From the NCBI GenBank assembly GCA_030435675.1, contig CM059622.1:2356001-2420000 (forward strand): 64,000 bases of DNA. Direction: 5' to 3'. This document shows positions 1-11,587 of this stretch, one piece after another; position 1 is the first letter of the stretch; every line of letters begins with the position of its first letter. Origin of the DNA: Steinernema hermaphroditum. Taxonomy: Eukaryota; Nematoda; Chromadorea; Rhabditida; Steinernematidae. Made by a program: the position numbers and the translations under genes. The notes beneath the pieces are model-generated. The model did not search any database. It was not told the DNA's origin and was given only the letters and a program-made list of their open reading frames with translations.

Positions 1-1820
1 CAGAATGGTTTCTTTGTGTCGACAGTTACAGCTACAGCCATAGCTTTAGCCAATCGGTTTACAATTTTTGATGACATCATAAATGACATCGCCGGATTGT
101 TCGTTATCTGTCTAGCCGTTGGAGAGCTATGTCTGTCGTATCATCACAAGTATCGGCTGCTGTCCGGAAATATCAGGGTTATACAGGTAATATATAATCT
201 TTCAAATGAAAATTGAATTTTTACAGTTTATCGCCATAGGTATCCTTGTTACGAACGCGTCCTATAGAGTTCACTGCGCTCTGAATCATCCGGATACGGT
301 AGACTTGGATACAGACCCTCAAGACCTAATCAAAAGCAATCCAGTAGACCTCGAAGTTGAAGCAATTCAACTAAGGTTCATTTTGACTCTGATTATAGCC
401 ATGGCACCAATGCTGTGCTTAATCGATTTCAGAACTGTTCTTAGGTTGGACAACTACTCGTGTGGTATTTATAGCAGCATTTTTTCTGAGGTAAGCATGC
501 TTCTTATGTTGTTGGATCTGAAGAATTTCTAGGAGAAACTATCTTCTCTCCTTGGATATGGCCAAGCTTTCAAAAAGACCACAGTGATAGTGTTGCTCAG
601 CTATCTTTTGCGTCTGCTTATTGGAAAAGAAGACATATCGGCAGTCTACCTGAGCACTTTGATCTACTTTGTTGCATCGACTGTTTTACTGTACGGTATG
701 CTGACTGAAAAGAGAGGATTGTGGTACACGGCTCTGTTTGGAGAACGTCTGGTAAGTAATTTGTGCAGATAGGCCACTGAATAGAGACTATATCCCTATC
801 CCTTACAAGTGCCTTTGTGGAAAGTAACAGCCGTTGAGATATAGCGATACAGACTTTGTCTTAATATGTCCTCGGTAGTATAGTGGTGAGTATCCGCGCC
901 TGTCACGTGCGAGACCCGGGTTCGATTCCCGGCCGGGGAGTAACTTTTTTTCTTATTGTTCTTCATTTCGTATTGCTTCTAAATTTGCTTAATTTTCAAG
1001 ACTTAGGATGTCACTTAATTGACTTCTTTCATGACCACTGTGACAACCCTGCATCTAGCAAAGAAAAGCTCGCCATATTTAACTTTGCACTTATATTTCT
1101 GCTACTCCCCTGTTTTCAGATCAACGACATCTACTTCTTCGGCAAACAGCAGAGCGAATTTCTCCTTTTCCCATTTGGTAAGTTACTGTTACCTTCGCCC
1201 AGGTCGTCCCTTCATTACTTTACTACTTTGTCTCTTTCTTTGCTAAAGAGAAGACAGTAAATAGGAACCGGCCTGCGATGTGACTAACTTGTACATTGAC
1301 GACGGTCCGTACTGTTCGGCAAGTTGGCAACTTGTTTTGATGGTACACACATTACCACCAAAACGATCGAAAACAATGATGTTAAGTAAAATTGCTCCGA
1401 GTTTTCTTTTGAAAAAAAGCAGGAAGTAAATGGTAGTGAGTGACTCATCGAAGCGGCACCATACGAAGCTAGGATATGCCCAGTCAACGAAGCAAAAAGA
1501 CGAAATTTCAGTGAAAGACTACAGCATCGCAATCGTCGCCTTCAACACCTTCCTCGTCTACGAGACCCTTCTCAAACTTGCCTGTGTTCGAGCCTTCATT
1601 CACCACATCTGCTGCATCAGAAGGTTGAAGGATATGGGGTAAGCATTATAAAGTCTCTTTTGGAGAACCTTGTTTCAGCCTGCTTCAACTCGTCCGTCGG
1701 GAATACCGTATCCGCTACGTATACGTGCCCTCCTATGAAGACAGAGAGCGCCACGTCGTCATAAAGTACATAGTGGATGGTCTTCGAGAAATGGTCCTGG
1801 ACAAGGAGCTCCTCGTGTGA
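1..1820 (+). CDS. Multi-pass membrane protein, unknown family, 5' truncated
   Basis: I do not recognise the family. Six exons join in phase: 1-186, 227-490, 533-751, 1120-1177, 1512-1638 and 1679-1820, giving about 331 residues, and the 5' end lies outside the window. Hydrophobic segments are visible at about residues 30-48, 63-79, 113-128, 168-181 and 186-206, so it should be an integral membrane protein. The C-terminal third is basic and looks cytoplasmic, with a YVPSYEDRER stretch. Intron 3 (752-1119) carries a tRNA-Asp gene in the same orientation. The stop at 1818-1820 lies inside GTGTGAGC, which could instead be a splice donor (GTGAGC) at 1816. The same frame also stays open for 91 codons beyond the stop, so the C-terminus is uncertain. 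Membrane nature is well supported; function is not known. Confidence 0.6.
869..940 (+). tRNA. tRNA-Asp (GTC)
   Basis: This 72-nt cloverleaf has a seven-pair acceptor stem with one T-G pair, anticodon loop CTGTCAC (anticodon GTC), a B box with GGTTCGATTCC, and a T-run from 945 as Pol III terminator. It lies in intron 3 of the membrane-protein gene, sense to the host. Its body is identical to the copy at 3184. Confidence 0.95.
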
Positions 1821-3183
1821 GCGACGACCTCTCTGTCGCTCTTTGATCTTCGTGACGGTGTTCCGCCAACTCGGAAAACAGGTCGCCTCTCGGATGGGAA
1901 GGCGCCGCCCCGAAATTCGCCGACAATCCTAGGGCCATTCAAAGGAACATTTCTTGTGGTCGAGCCTTCATTTGATGGTTTTTCGAAGCTCTTCATTTTG
2001 TCTTTGGGAACTGGTTTATTGTGGAATATAAACAACAGTGCTACTCTTGCTTTGTTGGTTAATATTCGATCGAATGGTGGGCTTTGGAGATGCTGACTCG
2101 TTGAAATACAGAGCCGAACCGGATAGTTGAGCCGGCTTGGAGATAGCTCCGGCTCTGTTACCATCTTTGGTGGGCTTATTTCTGTGCAACTGGGGCACAG
2201 CATCTCAAAAATACGCAACCTGTTCCACGTTATTCGAGTCAATTGTTAGATTCAGTCCATAGTTACACAATAATGAACCATAGATGAACGTCGTAAGTGA
2301 ACTTTCCGCGATAGGCTAGCTAATGATTTTGTATGTGCTTGTGTTTTAAGTCCGCCAAACTGCAAATTTTGTGGTAGGTATGAACATTTAAAAATGATCA
2401 AATCTATGCGACTTGACTATCCCACTTATAGTCCCATATTAACAAGCCGTATGATTAGTATTTCACAATGGAAGAGGAATACTAAGCATCTGGATTCGGC
2501 TAACCTCTGTACCTTAAAGTTGGTTTAAAACTAGCTCCATTGTTTCAAGAAGTCGTGTGATTTTTGTGATATTTCAAAGCTAATGATCCGGAATATACCC
2601 CATTCAATCTGAGGCCTCGAAGCTGCTGCGATAAACCGGATCGATGGCGATGTTGGTTTGTAATTAGCGTTGTTGTGTCTTATACAAAAAAATTAAAGAT
2701 GTAACTCAAATGTTTTTGTTTATCCATCTGATCATCGGAACTCCTGAAATACCAGAGGAATTAGTGCAGAAAATTATGCTCTTTTTTGGCCCACAACGCA
2801 GTGATGCACCCTACTGAGTGGTTTTGAGATGTGCAGTATTGCGCTGCAGGGATATCTGAAGTCGAGACCGTTATGTTTGTCTGAATCATCTGAAATTTTA
2901 TGGAAAGGTGTCAGAGGTGGGATAATTCTCGATAAGAACGGCCAAACTACGAAAATTAGGAGGTTGACTCTTGGAACAGGGAACCATAAACCGGGTCAAC
3001 TATCAGTCTTGAGACGCCTGATCCATTTTTGCCATAAACTGCCCCCAAGTGCCCCGTGATCTCATGCGTAATGATGGAAAGTGCGGTGGTAAGTGACCAG
3101 GAACGCTGGCTCTGTACGGGCCAACGATAGGATGTGCGTATATTGCACGCATACATACAATTACGAAGTTACGTAACACCATA
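1821..3183. other. Intergenic, no confident gene
   Basis: An open frame follows the upstream stop to 2093 and a 169-codon antisense frame covers 1733-2242, but neither shows a domain I recognise. From 2100 to 3183 I see only AT-rich sequence without splice-bounded frames. Confidence 0.5.
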
Positions 3184-3255
3184 TCCTCGGTAGTATAGTG
3201 GTGAGTATCCGCGCCTGTCACGTGCGAGACCCGGGTTCGATTCCCGGCCGGGGAG
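3184..3255 (+). tRNA. tRNA-Asp (GTC)
   Basis: The body is identical to the Asp gene at 869, with anticodon GTC and a T-run terminator just after 3255. This copy is intergenic. Flanks differ from the first copy beyond a few bases, so the duplication is either old or very short. Confidence 0.95.
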
Positions 3256-3939
3256 TACCTTTTTTTCTGGTGCCGAAAATAATCTTTAAATGAGTGAACC
3301 CCTAATAAAAAACGAAGAATGTCGTCATGTCGAGCAGGATTGTATCGCTCTCAGCTTTCAATTGACATACCTACCCAGGTCATGTATTTTGAATACAAAT
3401 AAGTTAATTTGTACGGAACGCCAGTAAAGGACATTCCATTCGCGAGGAATGCATTATGCAATGACGAGTCTTTGACCTGGAAGTGCGGAACATCAGGAAA
3501 ACTGGTTTAAAGGCCACCCGCGTGGTTTCCAGTCTACCCCGGTTTTCATTAGTCTAGTCACTGCCTTCATGTTTTCGAGGTGTTCATGACACATTTCCGA
3601 CCGTCACCTTCCCTTTTATTGGTCTATTATGTAGTACCTTTAAGATGGAAACATTTTACGTGCCACTTGCAAATTGGATGTACTGTTTTCATGTTCATTC
3701 GCGCCAGGACCCATCAATCAGCCACTCTGTTTTTCGACTTCCCCCTAAATCTTTCAACCCATTTCCCCACTTCCACCTTCATCTAAACACCACCTAAAAG
3801 ATTACAAAATCTACAAGCGGAACCAGTTAATCAAATCAACAAATCGCTCCGGTCTCGGCACGAGTCTCATGTATCGTTATGCATTTATATTCTCATTGGC
3901 CTTGTACGTGACTTTTGGCGATGTACGACCGCGTCCTAC
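3256..3939. other. Upstream region of the tyrosinase gene
   Basis: No coding exon or RNA gene is visible. The 3580-3786 frame is pyrimidine-rich and lacks splice context, and I treat this stretch as upstream regulatory DNA. Confidence 0.4.
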
Positions 3940-3944
3940 AAACA

Positions 3945-3969
3945 TATAAAAGGCGGGTTACGTTTTAGG
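3945..3969 (+). promoter_or_regulatory. TATA box and acceptor-like site of the tyrosinase gene
   Basis: TATAAAAG at 3945-3952 lies 28 nt before the ATG at 3980, and TTTTAG at 3964-3969 lies 10 nt before it. The TATA box would place initiation very close to the start codon. The TTTTAG could be a spliced-leader acceptor, but the two readings compete and neither is proven. Confidence 0.4.
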
Positions 3970-3979
3970 TGCGACGAGA

Positions 3980-6545
3980 ATGCGCCAAAACATCGTTCTA
4001 GTTTTCGCCGTTGCGACCGCGGCAGTCGCCTTTGTGGAAGCCAAGAATTATGTGTATGAGAAGGTGGAGGTCCTGAATGGAAAACGATATGTGAGCCGGT
4101 ATAACCAACCCTTCTTTAGGGTTTATCATCCTCCTCATCACAAGGTGAGTTGAGAGGTTAAATTTTTCGGCCATTTTTTCAATGTATGACTTTTGAGAAT
4201 ATGGAGTAAAGGGTCAGGTTGATTGAGCTGGTTTGTTTCAAAGAGTTTGGAAAAGACGGGCCATGCTCGGTAATCTTAATTGAACCTCTTCTTGATGTAC
4301 TTAAAACTATAAATCCATAAGGTGCAAGATGCGAGAATCTGCAGGGAAAACAATAAATATTTTGATCTCGGGCGGGCTCGAACCGCCGGCCTTCTGTGCG
4401 TTAGACAGATGTGATAACCACTACACCACGAGATCATTGGGAATAGGTAAACTCTCAGCTGCTGTTCACAAGATTGTCTCTCTTTTAAGGGTCTTTTTTT
4501 AAACTTTTTGATATGGGACTTAAAAATCTGACAGAATTTTTTTCGGTGAGCTATGAACAAGACTGCTTGAGACATGTCTTCATCATCTCTTCATCATATC
4601 CACGCCACTGTTTAGAATGCTCGCGAAGATCCACCCGAAGACATCGGCGAAGATTCTCAATCTGGCACCGTAGGGCACCCCCACCACAACATCATGGGCC
4701 CCCAACGGGGTCCCCCACCAAAAAAGAGCGGCAAGAAGAAGCCGCCGAAGTTCGGCCACCACAACCTCCCCGAAGAAGACCCCAAGGACTTCATCGAGCC
4801 TCGCTGGCCAGTTGATTTGGAAAAATACGCCCATTGCTTGGACATTCCTTGTACTTGTCCCTACTATGAGGGTACCGTATTCTGCCTCACTGCAAACGAC
4901 GATGAAATGATTTTAGGAAGGGTGGTAAACAACACATGCGTCCTCCCGTCAGGAAAAGTGCTTGGAAAAGCAATCCGAAAGGACTATCGTACCTACACGC
5001 CCGATGAGAAGCGTCAGTTTGAGGAAGCGCTGCATAGAATGAAGAGTTCCGGTGTTTATGGCGACATCGGAAGAGTGCACAAGTACGCTGGAGTCCACTC
5101 AGGACCAGGATTTTTCCCCTGGCATCGCGAGTTCATCAAGAGGTACCGTAATCCAAGATCTGTGGAGTTTCACACTTTTTTCAGGCTGGAGATAGCCTTC
5201 CGAAAATTCTACCCTGACCTGGGCCTACCGTACTGGGACAGCACTCTCGACAATAACTTGCCCGAACCGAAGGATTCCGTCACGTTTTCCGACTATTTGT
5301 TGGGTGACACTAACAAAGACGGATATGTGGTGACCGGAGCTTGGGCTAATTGGACCACCTTAGAGGTAAGGATAGGATAGCCACCCCCCCCCCCTCTAAA
5401 GATAGTGAACTTCCCGCAAGCTGTTCCCAACAGCCGCCATAGCTCAGTCGGTTAGAGCGTGGGTCTAATAAGCCCAAGGTCGCAGGTTCGACCCCTGCTG
5501 GCGGCAAATCTTTTGTTCTTCTTTACAATCTACAACATTAATAGTTGTTTTTTTTTGTCTATTATGTTGGATTCCGTGTAAAAAACGAAAATGACCAATT
5601 TTCCCACAAAACACCAAAATGTTCTGATCTCGGGCGGGCTCGAACCGCCGGCCTTCTGTGTGTTAGACAGATGTGATAACCACTACACCACGAGATCTCC
5701 TATTTTCAGTCTGACCATATAGTACTTGCCATTACCCTTCAGCTCAAATTAGCCTTCGACCAGAATTTCCGCCTTTCAGGGCCGCACAGCCTTCCAACGT
5801 CTACTAGCCGACGAACCCGATGGCGAATTCTTCAACGACGCCCGAATCAATTGGGTCCTCGACCAACCAGAGCTGAAATATGTCATGGCCTACAGCCTGC
5901 CCCTCCACGGCTGCATCAACTACACCCTAGACGACCGTTTCCTAGAGTACTCGCACGACTACACCCACTACTACATAAGCGGCGACATGTACGAGCGCTT
6001 CAGCAGTAACAACGACCCGATCTTCTTCATGCACCACGGATTCGTCGACTCCATCTGGGAACTGTGGCGTCAACAGCGACAGACCAGGGCGGAAAGGGAG
6101 GAGCAGTATCCAGAGGACAATCCCGAGTGCGAACCGCCGTGGCACTTCAAGTACCAGCCAATGGCGCTGCTCTCTCCCTACAGGAACATCGACGCGTTGT
6201 CCAACAAGTACACGGATAACATGTTCGAGTACGCGCCGAGACCCACCTGCACTTCGCTGGATCCGAACTGCAGATCGGAGTAAGTCGGGTGACATTGCTG
6301 TAGTCGGGGATTGTCCTAGCACTACAGGAATTACTCCTTCATCGAACTTGCCCTTTAGGTACCTATTCTGCGACCTCATAACCAACGACGACCCCAAGTG
6401 CTCGACGAAAGTGAAGATCGGCGGCAACTGCACAGGCTTCGAGAGGATCGAAGACGCGTGCTACAAGGGCAAGTGCGTGGACGGAACCTGCGTCGCCGAT
6501 CCCGAGACGAAGAAAGTAGAAAAGAGACACGATGGCTATATGTAA
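3980..6545 (+). CDS. Secreted tyrosinase (type-3 copper oxidase)
   Basis: Likely oxidises phenols outside the cell, as nematode tyrosinases are thought to do in the cuticle or eggshell. Exons are 3980-4144, 4616-5142, 5185-5365, 5780-6279 and 6359-6545, all in phase, giving 519 residues. An N-terminal signal peptide (about residues 1-21) is followed by a basic, Gly/Pro/Lys-rich linker. The CuA site shows His near 210, 216 and 225 (VHKYAGVH, then PWHREF). The CuB site shows His near 350 and 354 and a His-His pair near 376-377 in NDPIFFMHHGF. The C-terminus is a cysteine-rich tail. Intron 2 (5143-5184) is only 42 nt and stopless in frame; splicing it restores the usual KR-LEIA order. Introns 1 and 3 host three tRNA genes. 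The family call is firm; the substrate is not known. Confidence 0.93.
4363..4435 (-). tRNA. tRNA-Val (AAC)
   Basis: This 73-nt gene has a seven-pair GATCTCG/CGAGATC acceptor stem and anticodon loop CTAACGC (anticodon AAC). One base of the loop (position 38 side) differs from the other copies. It lies antisense in intron 1 of the tyrosinase gene. Confidence 0.93.
5433..5506 (+). tRNA. tRNA-Ile (AAT)
   Basis: This 74-nt gene has a GCCGCCA/TGGCGGC acceptor stem, anticodon loop CTAATAA (anticodon AAT), an intact B box and a following TTTT. It lies sense in tyrosinase intron 3 and faces the Val gene at 5625, forming a convergent cassette. Confidence 0.95.
5625..5697 (-). tRNA. tRNA-Val (AAC)
   Basis: Consensus Val-AAC copy, antisense in tyrosinase intron 3 and convergent with the Ile gene at 5433. 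Its 3' spacer (about 5588-5624) matches, inverted, the spacer after the Val gene at 15049, which shows that the cassette was copied as a unit. Confidence 0.95.
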
Positions 6546-6579
6546 ATTGTTGTTGAGAAGTACAAAGAGATTATAATGG

Positions 6580-8641
6580 TTATCCGTTTTTGACCGATAC
6601 GACGTCGGACTCCATGCGGACGTTGACGGAAAGGAGCTTCCGCGTGTCGAAGAAGTAGAGGCGCCCGTCGATGGGGTTGTAGTGCAGCATGGTGAGGCCT
6701 CGGTAGGGGTTGTACCAGCGAATGTCCACGTCGAGGGTTTCGTTTCTAGAGGAGGTCATGTTATCTACAGTGCGAGAAACGGCCTACGTGTAAAGATTGA
6801 AGGCGTAGTCGATCCGGGTGTCTCTTTCTTTCCCACTTCTTAGGCCGTAGAGAATGCCACACATCACGAAGGCGTCGGCCAGTTCTGTTCCGTTCACGTC
6901 GGTCAGTTCCCATGTGTCAACGACGTAGAAGTCCTAGAAAGTGAGGTGATTTGAAGAGGTCACCTATATGGGTCTCTAATTCCGACTGGGTCTGCTTTTG
7001 CGGCCGTTTTATGTCAATGGGGTGACTTGTAAATCACAGCTCCTATGGATCCCGAGTGGCTCTCTTTTAGTGGCCATCAATATGGCGACAAACAGAGATA
7101 CATAGGCTGCTGAACTCACAGTTTCCAGCTTGCTGACGAACAGATGAGGCGAATCGCTCTTCATGTAGATCAGCCAAAGTCCGTTCTCGTCCACGGCGTA
7201 GTCGATGTAGTTGTGGGGACGATTGTAGAGCCACGGGTCCCGCTCCGTTTCATTGCAACTCTCGAAAGTGTGATCGGGCTTCCGATCACAGTCAATGGAA
7301 GCCATGTCACCGATGGAATCCAACTGGAATTGATCGGTCGTCTCGAGGTCGTAGCGCACCAGGAAATTCGATCCGTGGCGGTGATAGAAGTAGGAGCCGT
7401 TATAGACCATGTTGCCCGTACCGGAGGCGAGGTAGTCGACGTAGTATCTAGAGATTTGGACATGGACTAGGGGGAGGAATGGGATCCTACTTGATCTTCT
7501 GCTTCTTGTTCATCAGCTGACGTTCGTTCTTGTATTCGTAGAGGACCGGCGACGCGTAGTCATCGGTGACCCACCGTCTCTCGGCCATCTCGTCGCTGTA
7601 GGGCGACGCATCCCTCATCCACGAGCCCACCTCTCCATACTGCGACTCGGCGTGGAGCACCGGAATCCCCACGGCGTTCAACTGGCACTCTCTTCGATTC
7701 TGTCCGAGGGTGGGAAGCCCCGTGTACGGCTCGGTGGTTGTCGGTTCCGGCGTCGTTCCCTCCGTCGTTGTTGCGTTACCGTACTCCTCGGTGGCTTCTT
7801 CCCTAGGAGGCCCGACGGGCGCCGCCAGCGTCGGTTCCTCCGTGGGTCGAGGAGTGGTTGTTACCGTAGTGTATCGCGGGATTATGACCGTCTTTGAGAG
7901 ATCAGGCCGTGGCATTCCTGGCGACCATCCGGGAGGCGGACCGAAGCCTGGAGGTGTGGGCTCGAAGGGCACTAGTTTGGTGACTTCCACCTCCTTGACC
8001 ACCACTACAGGCACCGGAACTACTTTCTCTTGGATCTGGATGACTGGAGGACCCGGAACCTCCACTCTGTGCACATACATGTCCGGGAAACTGCAGTTGC
8101 AGCGCCCGTCGATGCCAGGATCGCCAATCTCGCCATGTTCTCCCACTAGCCCCACAGGTCCGATTCGTCCTTGGGTCCCGCGACGACCGGGAGGTCCGAT
8201 CGGGCCCTTAGGGCCTGCAGGACCAGGATTTCCCTGGAACCCTTGCAGTTTCTTTCCTCTCTCTGCACAGTAGCGATGGACACGACGACATGACTTTTCA
8301 AAAACGTTTTTCTAGAGTGGAAGTGCATGTAACACCACCGTAATCTACGCCTTACAGGGATGATCGTGTCGTGACCAACAAGAACTGTCCATTGATCGAG
8401 GTCTTCAGGAAGATAAGGTGCGTGAAGGTAAGGGTCGGGATCGGCGTCACGTTTTATTCGAATCGGATTGCACTGAGGTGCCTAAAATCGAGTTTGAGAT
8501 TCTGACAAAATTCTGACCCAAACGGCACTGGCCAGGTCTTACCTGAGTTCTGAGCCAGGCATGGATATAGGCCAAAAGCAAAACCACAAAGTTGATCGTT
8601 TGAACGGCGCTTAAAATGCGCAAGCGCCGTGCCAGATGCAT
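6580..8641 (-). CDS. Colmedin/UNC-122-like collagen-olfactomedin membrane protein
   Basis: A type II membrane protein of the gliomedin/colmedin family, which in nematodes (UNC-122, COF-2) acts at cell surfaces near synapses and muscle. Exons from the start are 8543-8641, 8356-8481, 7491-8311, 7120-7447, 6788-6933 and 6580-6745, giving 561 residues. It has a transmembrane segment at about residues 14-30 and a furin-like RIKR at 41-44. A short collagen run of 15 Gly-X-Y triplets spans 99-143, followed by a Pro/Thr-rich stalk at about 190-275. The olfactomedin domain runs from about 284 to the end, with SGTGNMVYNGSYFYH, YAVDENGLW, AFVMCGILY and LYFFDTRK typical of the family. It ends 35 bp from the tyrosinase stop, so the two genes converge tail to tail. 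The furin site suggests a shed ectodomain, which is inference. Confidence 0.92.
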
Positions 8642-8809
8642 CTAAGCGCGGAATGCGAACAGGTCGTCGAAACGTGATCTCCGTTACGATTCGTTTGTAA
8701 ACAAACGGCGTCGCCGTCATCAAAGTCCAGCCCAGCTTCCTCACCTGCAAATCTATTGATCGAATATACAAATTTACAATTAAATAACGACAAATAATGA
8801 TACATAATC

Positions 8810-9184
8810 TCAACAATCAAGGAAGTTCGCGGCCATGAAGAGTTCGAGCGCCATCTTGGGATGGATGTTGAATTCGGGCATTTGAGTGGAGCCGGTGATG
8901 AAGTCGTGCTTGTACGATAAGTACTGGCACACTGTGTGGAGAACGTGCGAACTGAAATGACGGAATGTTTGTGCGGAACGAGTTCCAAGAACTTACGGGA
9001 TGTACTGGAAATAGACCACATTTGACTCGTCTTCTCCGTACCGTCCGGACAGCATGGACTTAATCGTTCCGGACAGGACGGCCAATTCGCGTTTGATGTA
9101 GAATTCCTGCTCATCGCTGCTGACAAGCTTCACGTATTCGGCGTCCGGCCGTTCGCATCCTCCGCACTTCTTTTCGGCAGCCAT
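8810..9184 (-). CDS. elc-1: Elongin C
   Basis: BTB/Skp1-fold adaptor that links Elongin B and substrate receptors (VHL- or SOCS-box proteins) in cullin-RING ubiquitin ligases. Two exons, 8997-9184 and 8810-8951, are joined by a 45-nt intron and give 109 residues, the usual length. Family hallmarks are [17 protein letters not shown] near the N-terminus, [10 protein letters not shown] in the middle, and the C-terminal [13 protein letters not shown]. The ATG at 9184 is chosen because the family N-terminus begins right after it. The frame stays open further upstream, but TTCTAG lies 16 nt before the ATG and could be an acceptor. I am confident of the family; the symbol follows the Caenorhabditis name. 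Confidence 0.96.
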
Positions 9185-9280
9185 GGTTAGTTTGAAACCT
9201 GCTAGAAATGAAGACGTTACATATCGAAAATATGGAACTACATCCACTTTTGCCCGACATCACTAAATCAACGCGCACGA

Positions 9281-9358
9281 AATGTAATTCTGTTCTGATT
9301 CTGATGCATTAGAAAACAACGCCATGCATTTCTAATGCATTCAGAACAGAATTACATT
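9281..9358. repeat. Near-perfect inverted repeat (hairpin)
   Basis: Arms of about 30 bp at 9281-9315 and 9329-9358 pair perfectly except for a 5-nt insertion in the left arm, around a loop of about 13 nt. It lies about 100 bp upstream of the Elongin C start. It may be a small foldback element or an RNA hairpin. Confidence 0.75.
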
Positions 9359-10290
9359 GGCAATGATCCACTGGGAATGATGACGATATAACAAGCAGCC
9401 TAACCGCTCCTTGACTACTTTCGATCTACACCATCTCGATCACCAACAGGGAAACCATCAATTGCGCAGGTTTCCAGAAACTGGCGCCGTTCTTTCTGAT
9501 TTCTATGGTGGTTTGAGTGTCAGCGTCGGCAACAATGCTTTTGATGGCAGTGGCGTGGACAGTTCTTTCGGATCAGAACGAAAGGCTGATTCGTTTGCAC
9601 CTAGAACCGCCTTCCAGATCAAACCGCTTCCAACATAACCAGTAAAAGGCCCACAAAGATCGTTTAAAAGCAGAACCGCATAAAAGCCAAATCCAAGAAA
9701 ACAGAACACCTACGCAACGAACCAGGTAATCAAAGCTCAAAAATTGGACGAACTCCTCTAAATTGTGGTCACGTGTTCTTCAAACACTAGTCTGCAGCAA
9801 GCGAAAAACACTATCCGCGCTACTGGCGCTCAAAGCACATCAGAAAACAAAAACCGTGGCGCTAGTCAACGAAAATCCAGGCAATCCGTTGCAAGTCGCA
9901 AAAAATAGTCTCGCGCGCGTCTTCAAACGCGACAGTTTCCCGCGCTTTCTGCTCTGCCTTCTCTGCTCGTCCAGACGTCTGTCGTTGCTTCCAGACAGTC
10001 GCCGACAGCATATCCCTCGCTAATTAGCTCCACACTCAAGCGGCGAAAGCCTTATAATTTTTGGAAATTTGACCAGCACTTGACCGGTGCGAGAACCCTC
10101 AGAGCTAAGTTTTTGGAACCGCCAGTCGGCTCGCCGACTGGCACACAAGTGGCGGTGTTTCGGGAGATGTTGCTAGACGTTTACTCGATAAAACACTCAA
10201 TAGAATCAAATGTTGTTCGAATGTCGTCGTTGTCCACTGACCCTAAATATCCTTGAAATGGTCCTCCCGATGTAGAGAAGCTATATCTAT
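9359..10290. other. Intergenic, no confident gene
   Basis: Several short frames overlap here (9411-9638, 9763-10023), but none has a recognisable domain, an acceptor/donor frame or a start context that I would support. Confidence 0.45.
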
Positions 10291-10359
10291 AATCACATGG
10301 TGTAGTGGATCGCATCTGTCTAACACATAGAAGGTCAGTGGTTCACCCGCCTACGATCA
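10291..10359 (+). pseudogene. Decayed tRNA-Val (AAC) copy
   Basis: The sequence aligns along its length with the Val genes of the window and keeps the anticodon loop TCTAACAC. It has lost two bases in the D loop and two in the T loop and carries several substitutions in both stems. The B box is destroyed, so it should not be transcribed or fold. Confidence 0.8.
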
Positions 10360-10483
10360 CAGTGTTTTCTTTACGTTTTCTTTTTCCTTACTTTTGTTTT
10401 TGTCCTTAAAGTTGAAATGCTAACAAGTTAACTCTATTAACAAGTGACGTCAACGATCTGCTACATGAAACACCAAAAGGTTC

Positions 10484-10556
10484 TGATCTCGGGCGGGCTC
10501 GAACCGCCGGCCTTCTGTGTGTTAGACAGATGTGATAACCACTACACCACGAGATC
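10484..10556 (-). tRNA. tRNA-Val (AAC)
   Basis: Consensus Val-AAC body. The 3' flank (ACACCAAAA-GTTC type) resembles that of the Val gene at 5625, so it is probably a piece of the same duplicated cassette without its Ile partner. Confidence 0.95.
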
Positions 10557-11514
10557 ACTGATATTGCCGCTCCCAATGTATGTTCTATGATACTTTACCC
10601 CACTGACCGTAGATGTCCTTGAAATGCCCTTCGAACCCTTCGTCGCTCCGGTCAATAAATCGTTTTCCCCTGATTTACGACGCCAAAGTTCGTTCTTTGC
10701 AATCCCACATGAATCAGAACATCACACTCCGTGCGTGCGTTCACACGTTCCGCCACCGACACTCACACTTCCGTCGCACACAATCTTTTGTTTACATCAC
10801 GCCGCTCATTCCTATCTGCGCGGCGCATCTGATGAGAACGGCGCTTCTCGTTCTATAAACAAGCTCGATTCTTTGTTTTAATAAGCACCAGAAGGCGATC
10901 CGTTCGACCTTGACGGCCACCAGCGCAGCAGCAGCAGCAGTTGTTTCTTGTGGTCGCCGCCGGCCGCTAGGCCGACTTCTTCCTCTTCTTGTCTGCCGCC
11001 GTTGGCGTTGCGAGTGGACGCCACGCGATCGATCGAAATTGAGGAGGAGAAGATAACCTCGTCCGATTTCAATCGCCTTTTGACACCTTTTTGCGTCATT
11101 TCCCGTTTCCGACTTCTTTTCGCCGTGACGATTACGCGCGCAACGCTGCCGATGCGTCTGTCCATTCATTCCTTTTTTTATCGTCCCGTGTCTGGCTACT
11201 GTCTGTTGCCGTTTCAATTTTGTCTGTAGACACGTATCCGTCTGGAATGGTTATTTTTGTCTGTAAATGCCTCCAAAGTAGCGTCTTTGACCGATTAATG
11301 GTTCAGTTTTTGTAATTTTTGGCAGTTTCCCTAAAGAATTTGTTTAGTGACAAGCACCGCTTTCTAAATATATTGACGTATTATTTATTTATAGACCTCT
11401 TTTGGCGATATTATTTGCTTTCGATAGCAGTTACGTGTCCTATTTTACATTTATTCTTTTTGAGTGTTCGATCTAGCGAATGTGTAGGTCCTCTCCCTGG
11501 GAGGAATAAAGTGT
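10557..11514. other. Intergenic, no confident gene
   Basis: Overlapping frames on both strands at 10613-11315 come from a GC-rich stretch with CAG-type and CCG-type runs. They have no domain or splice support, and I read the stretch as non-coding. Confidence 0.4.
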
Positions 11515-11587
11515 GATCTCGTGGTGTAGTGGTTATCACATCTGTCTAACACACAGAAGGCCTGCGGTTCGAGCCCGCCCGAGATCA
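11515..11587 (+). tRNA. tRNA-Val (AAC), T-stem variant
   Basis: A full-length Val-AAC gene with an intact anticodon, D arm and acceptor. The first T-stem base is T instead of G (TGCGG against CCGCC), which costs one pair. It probably still folds, but it is a diverged copy. Confidence 0.88.

Noticed and set aside
1733..2242. 169-codon minus-strand frame
   Set aside because: It is antisense to the last exon of the membrane-protein gene, with no domain, no splice context and biased composition. Treated as a shadow.
4276..4575. Frames translating through tRNA-Val genes (also at 29152 and 28511)
   Set aside because: The shared ICLTHRRPAVRARPRSK-type peptide is simply the translated tRNA sequence, so these frames do not extend into real proteins there.
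5942..6433. 163-codon minus-strand frame over the tyrosinase CuB exon
   Set aside because: It is a shadow of a strongly supported copper-binding exon.
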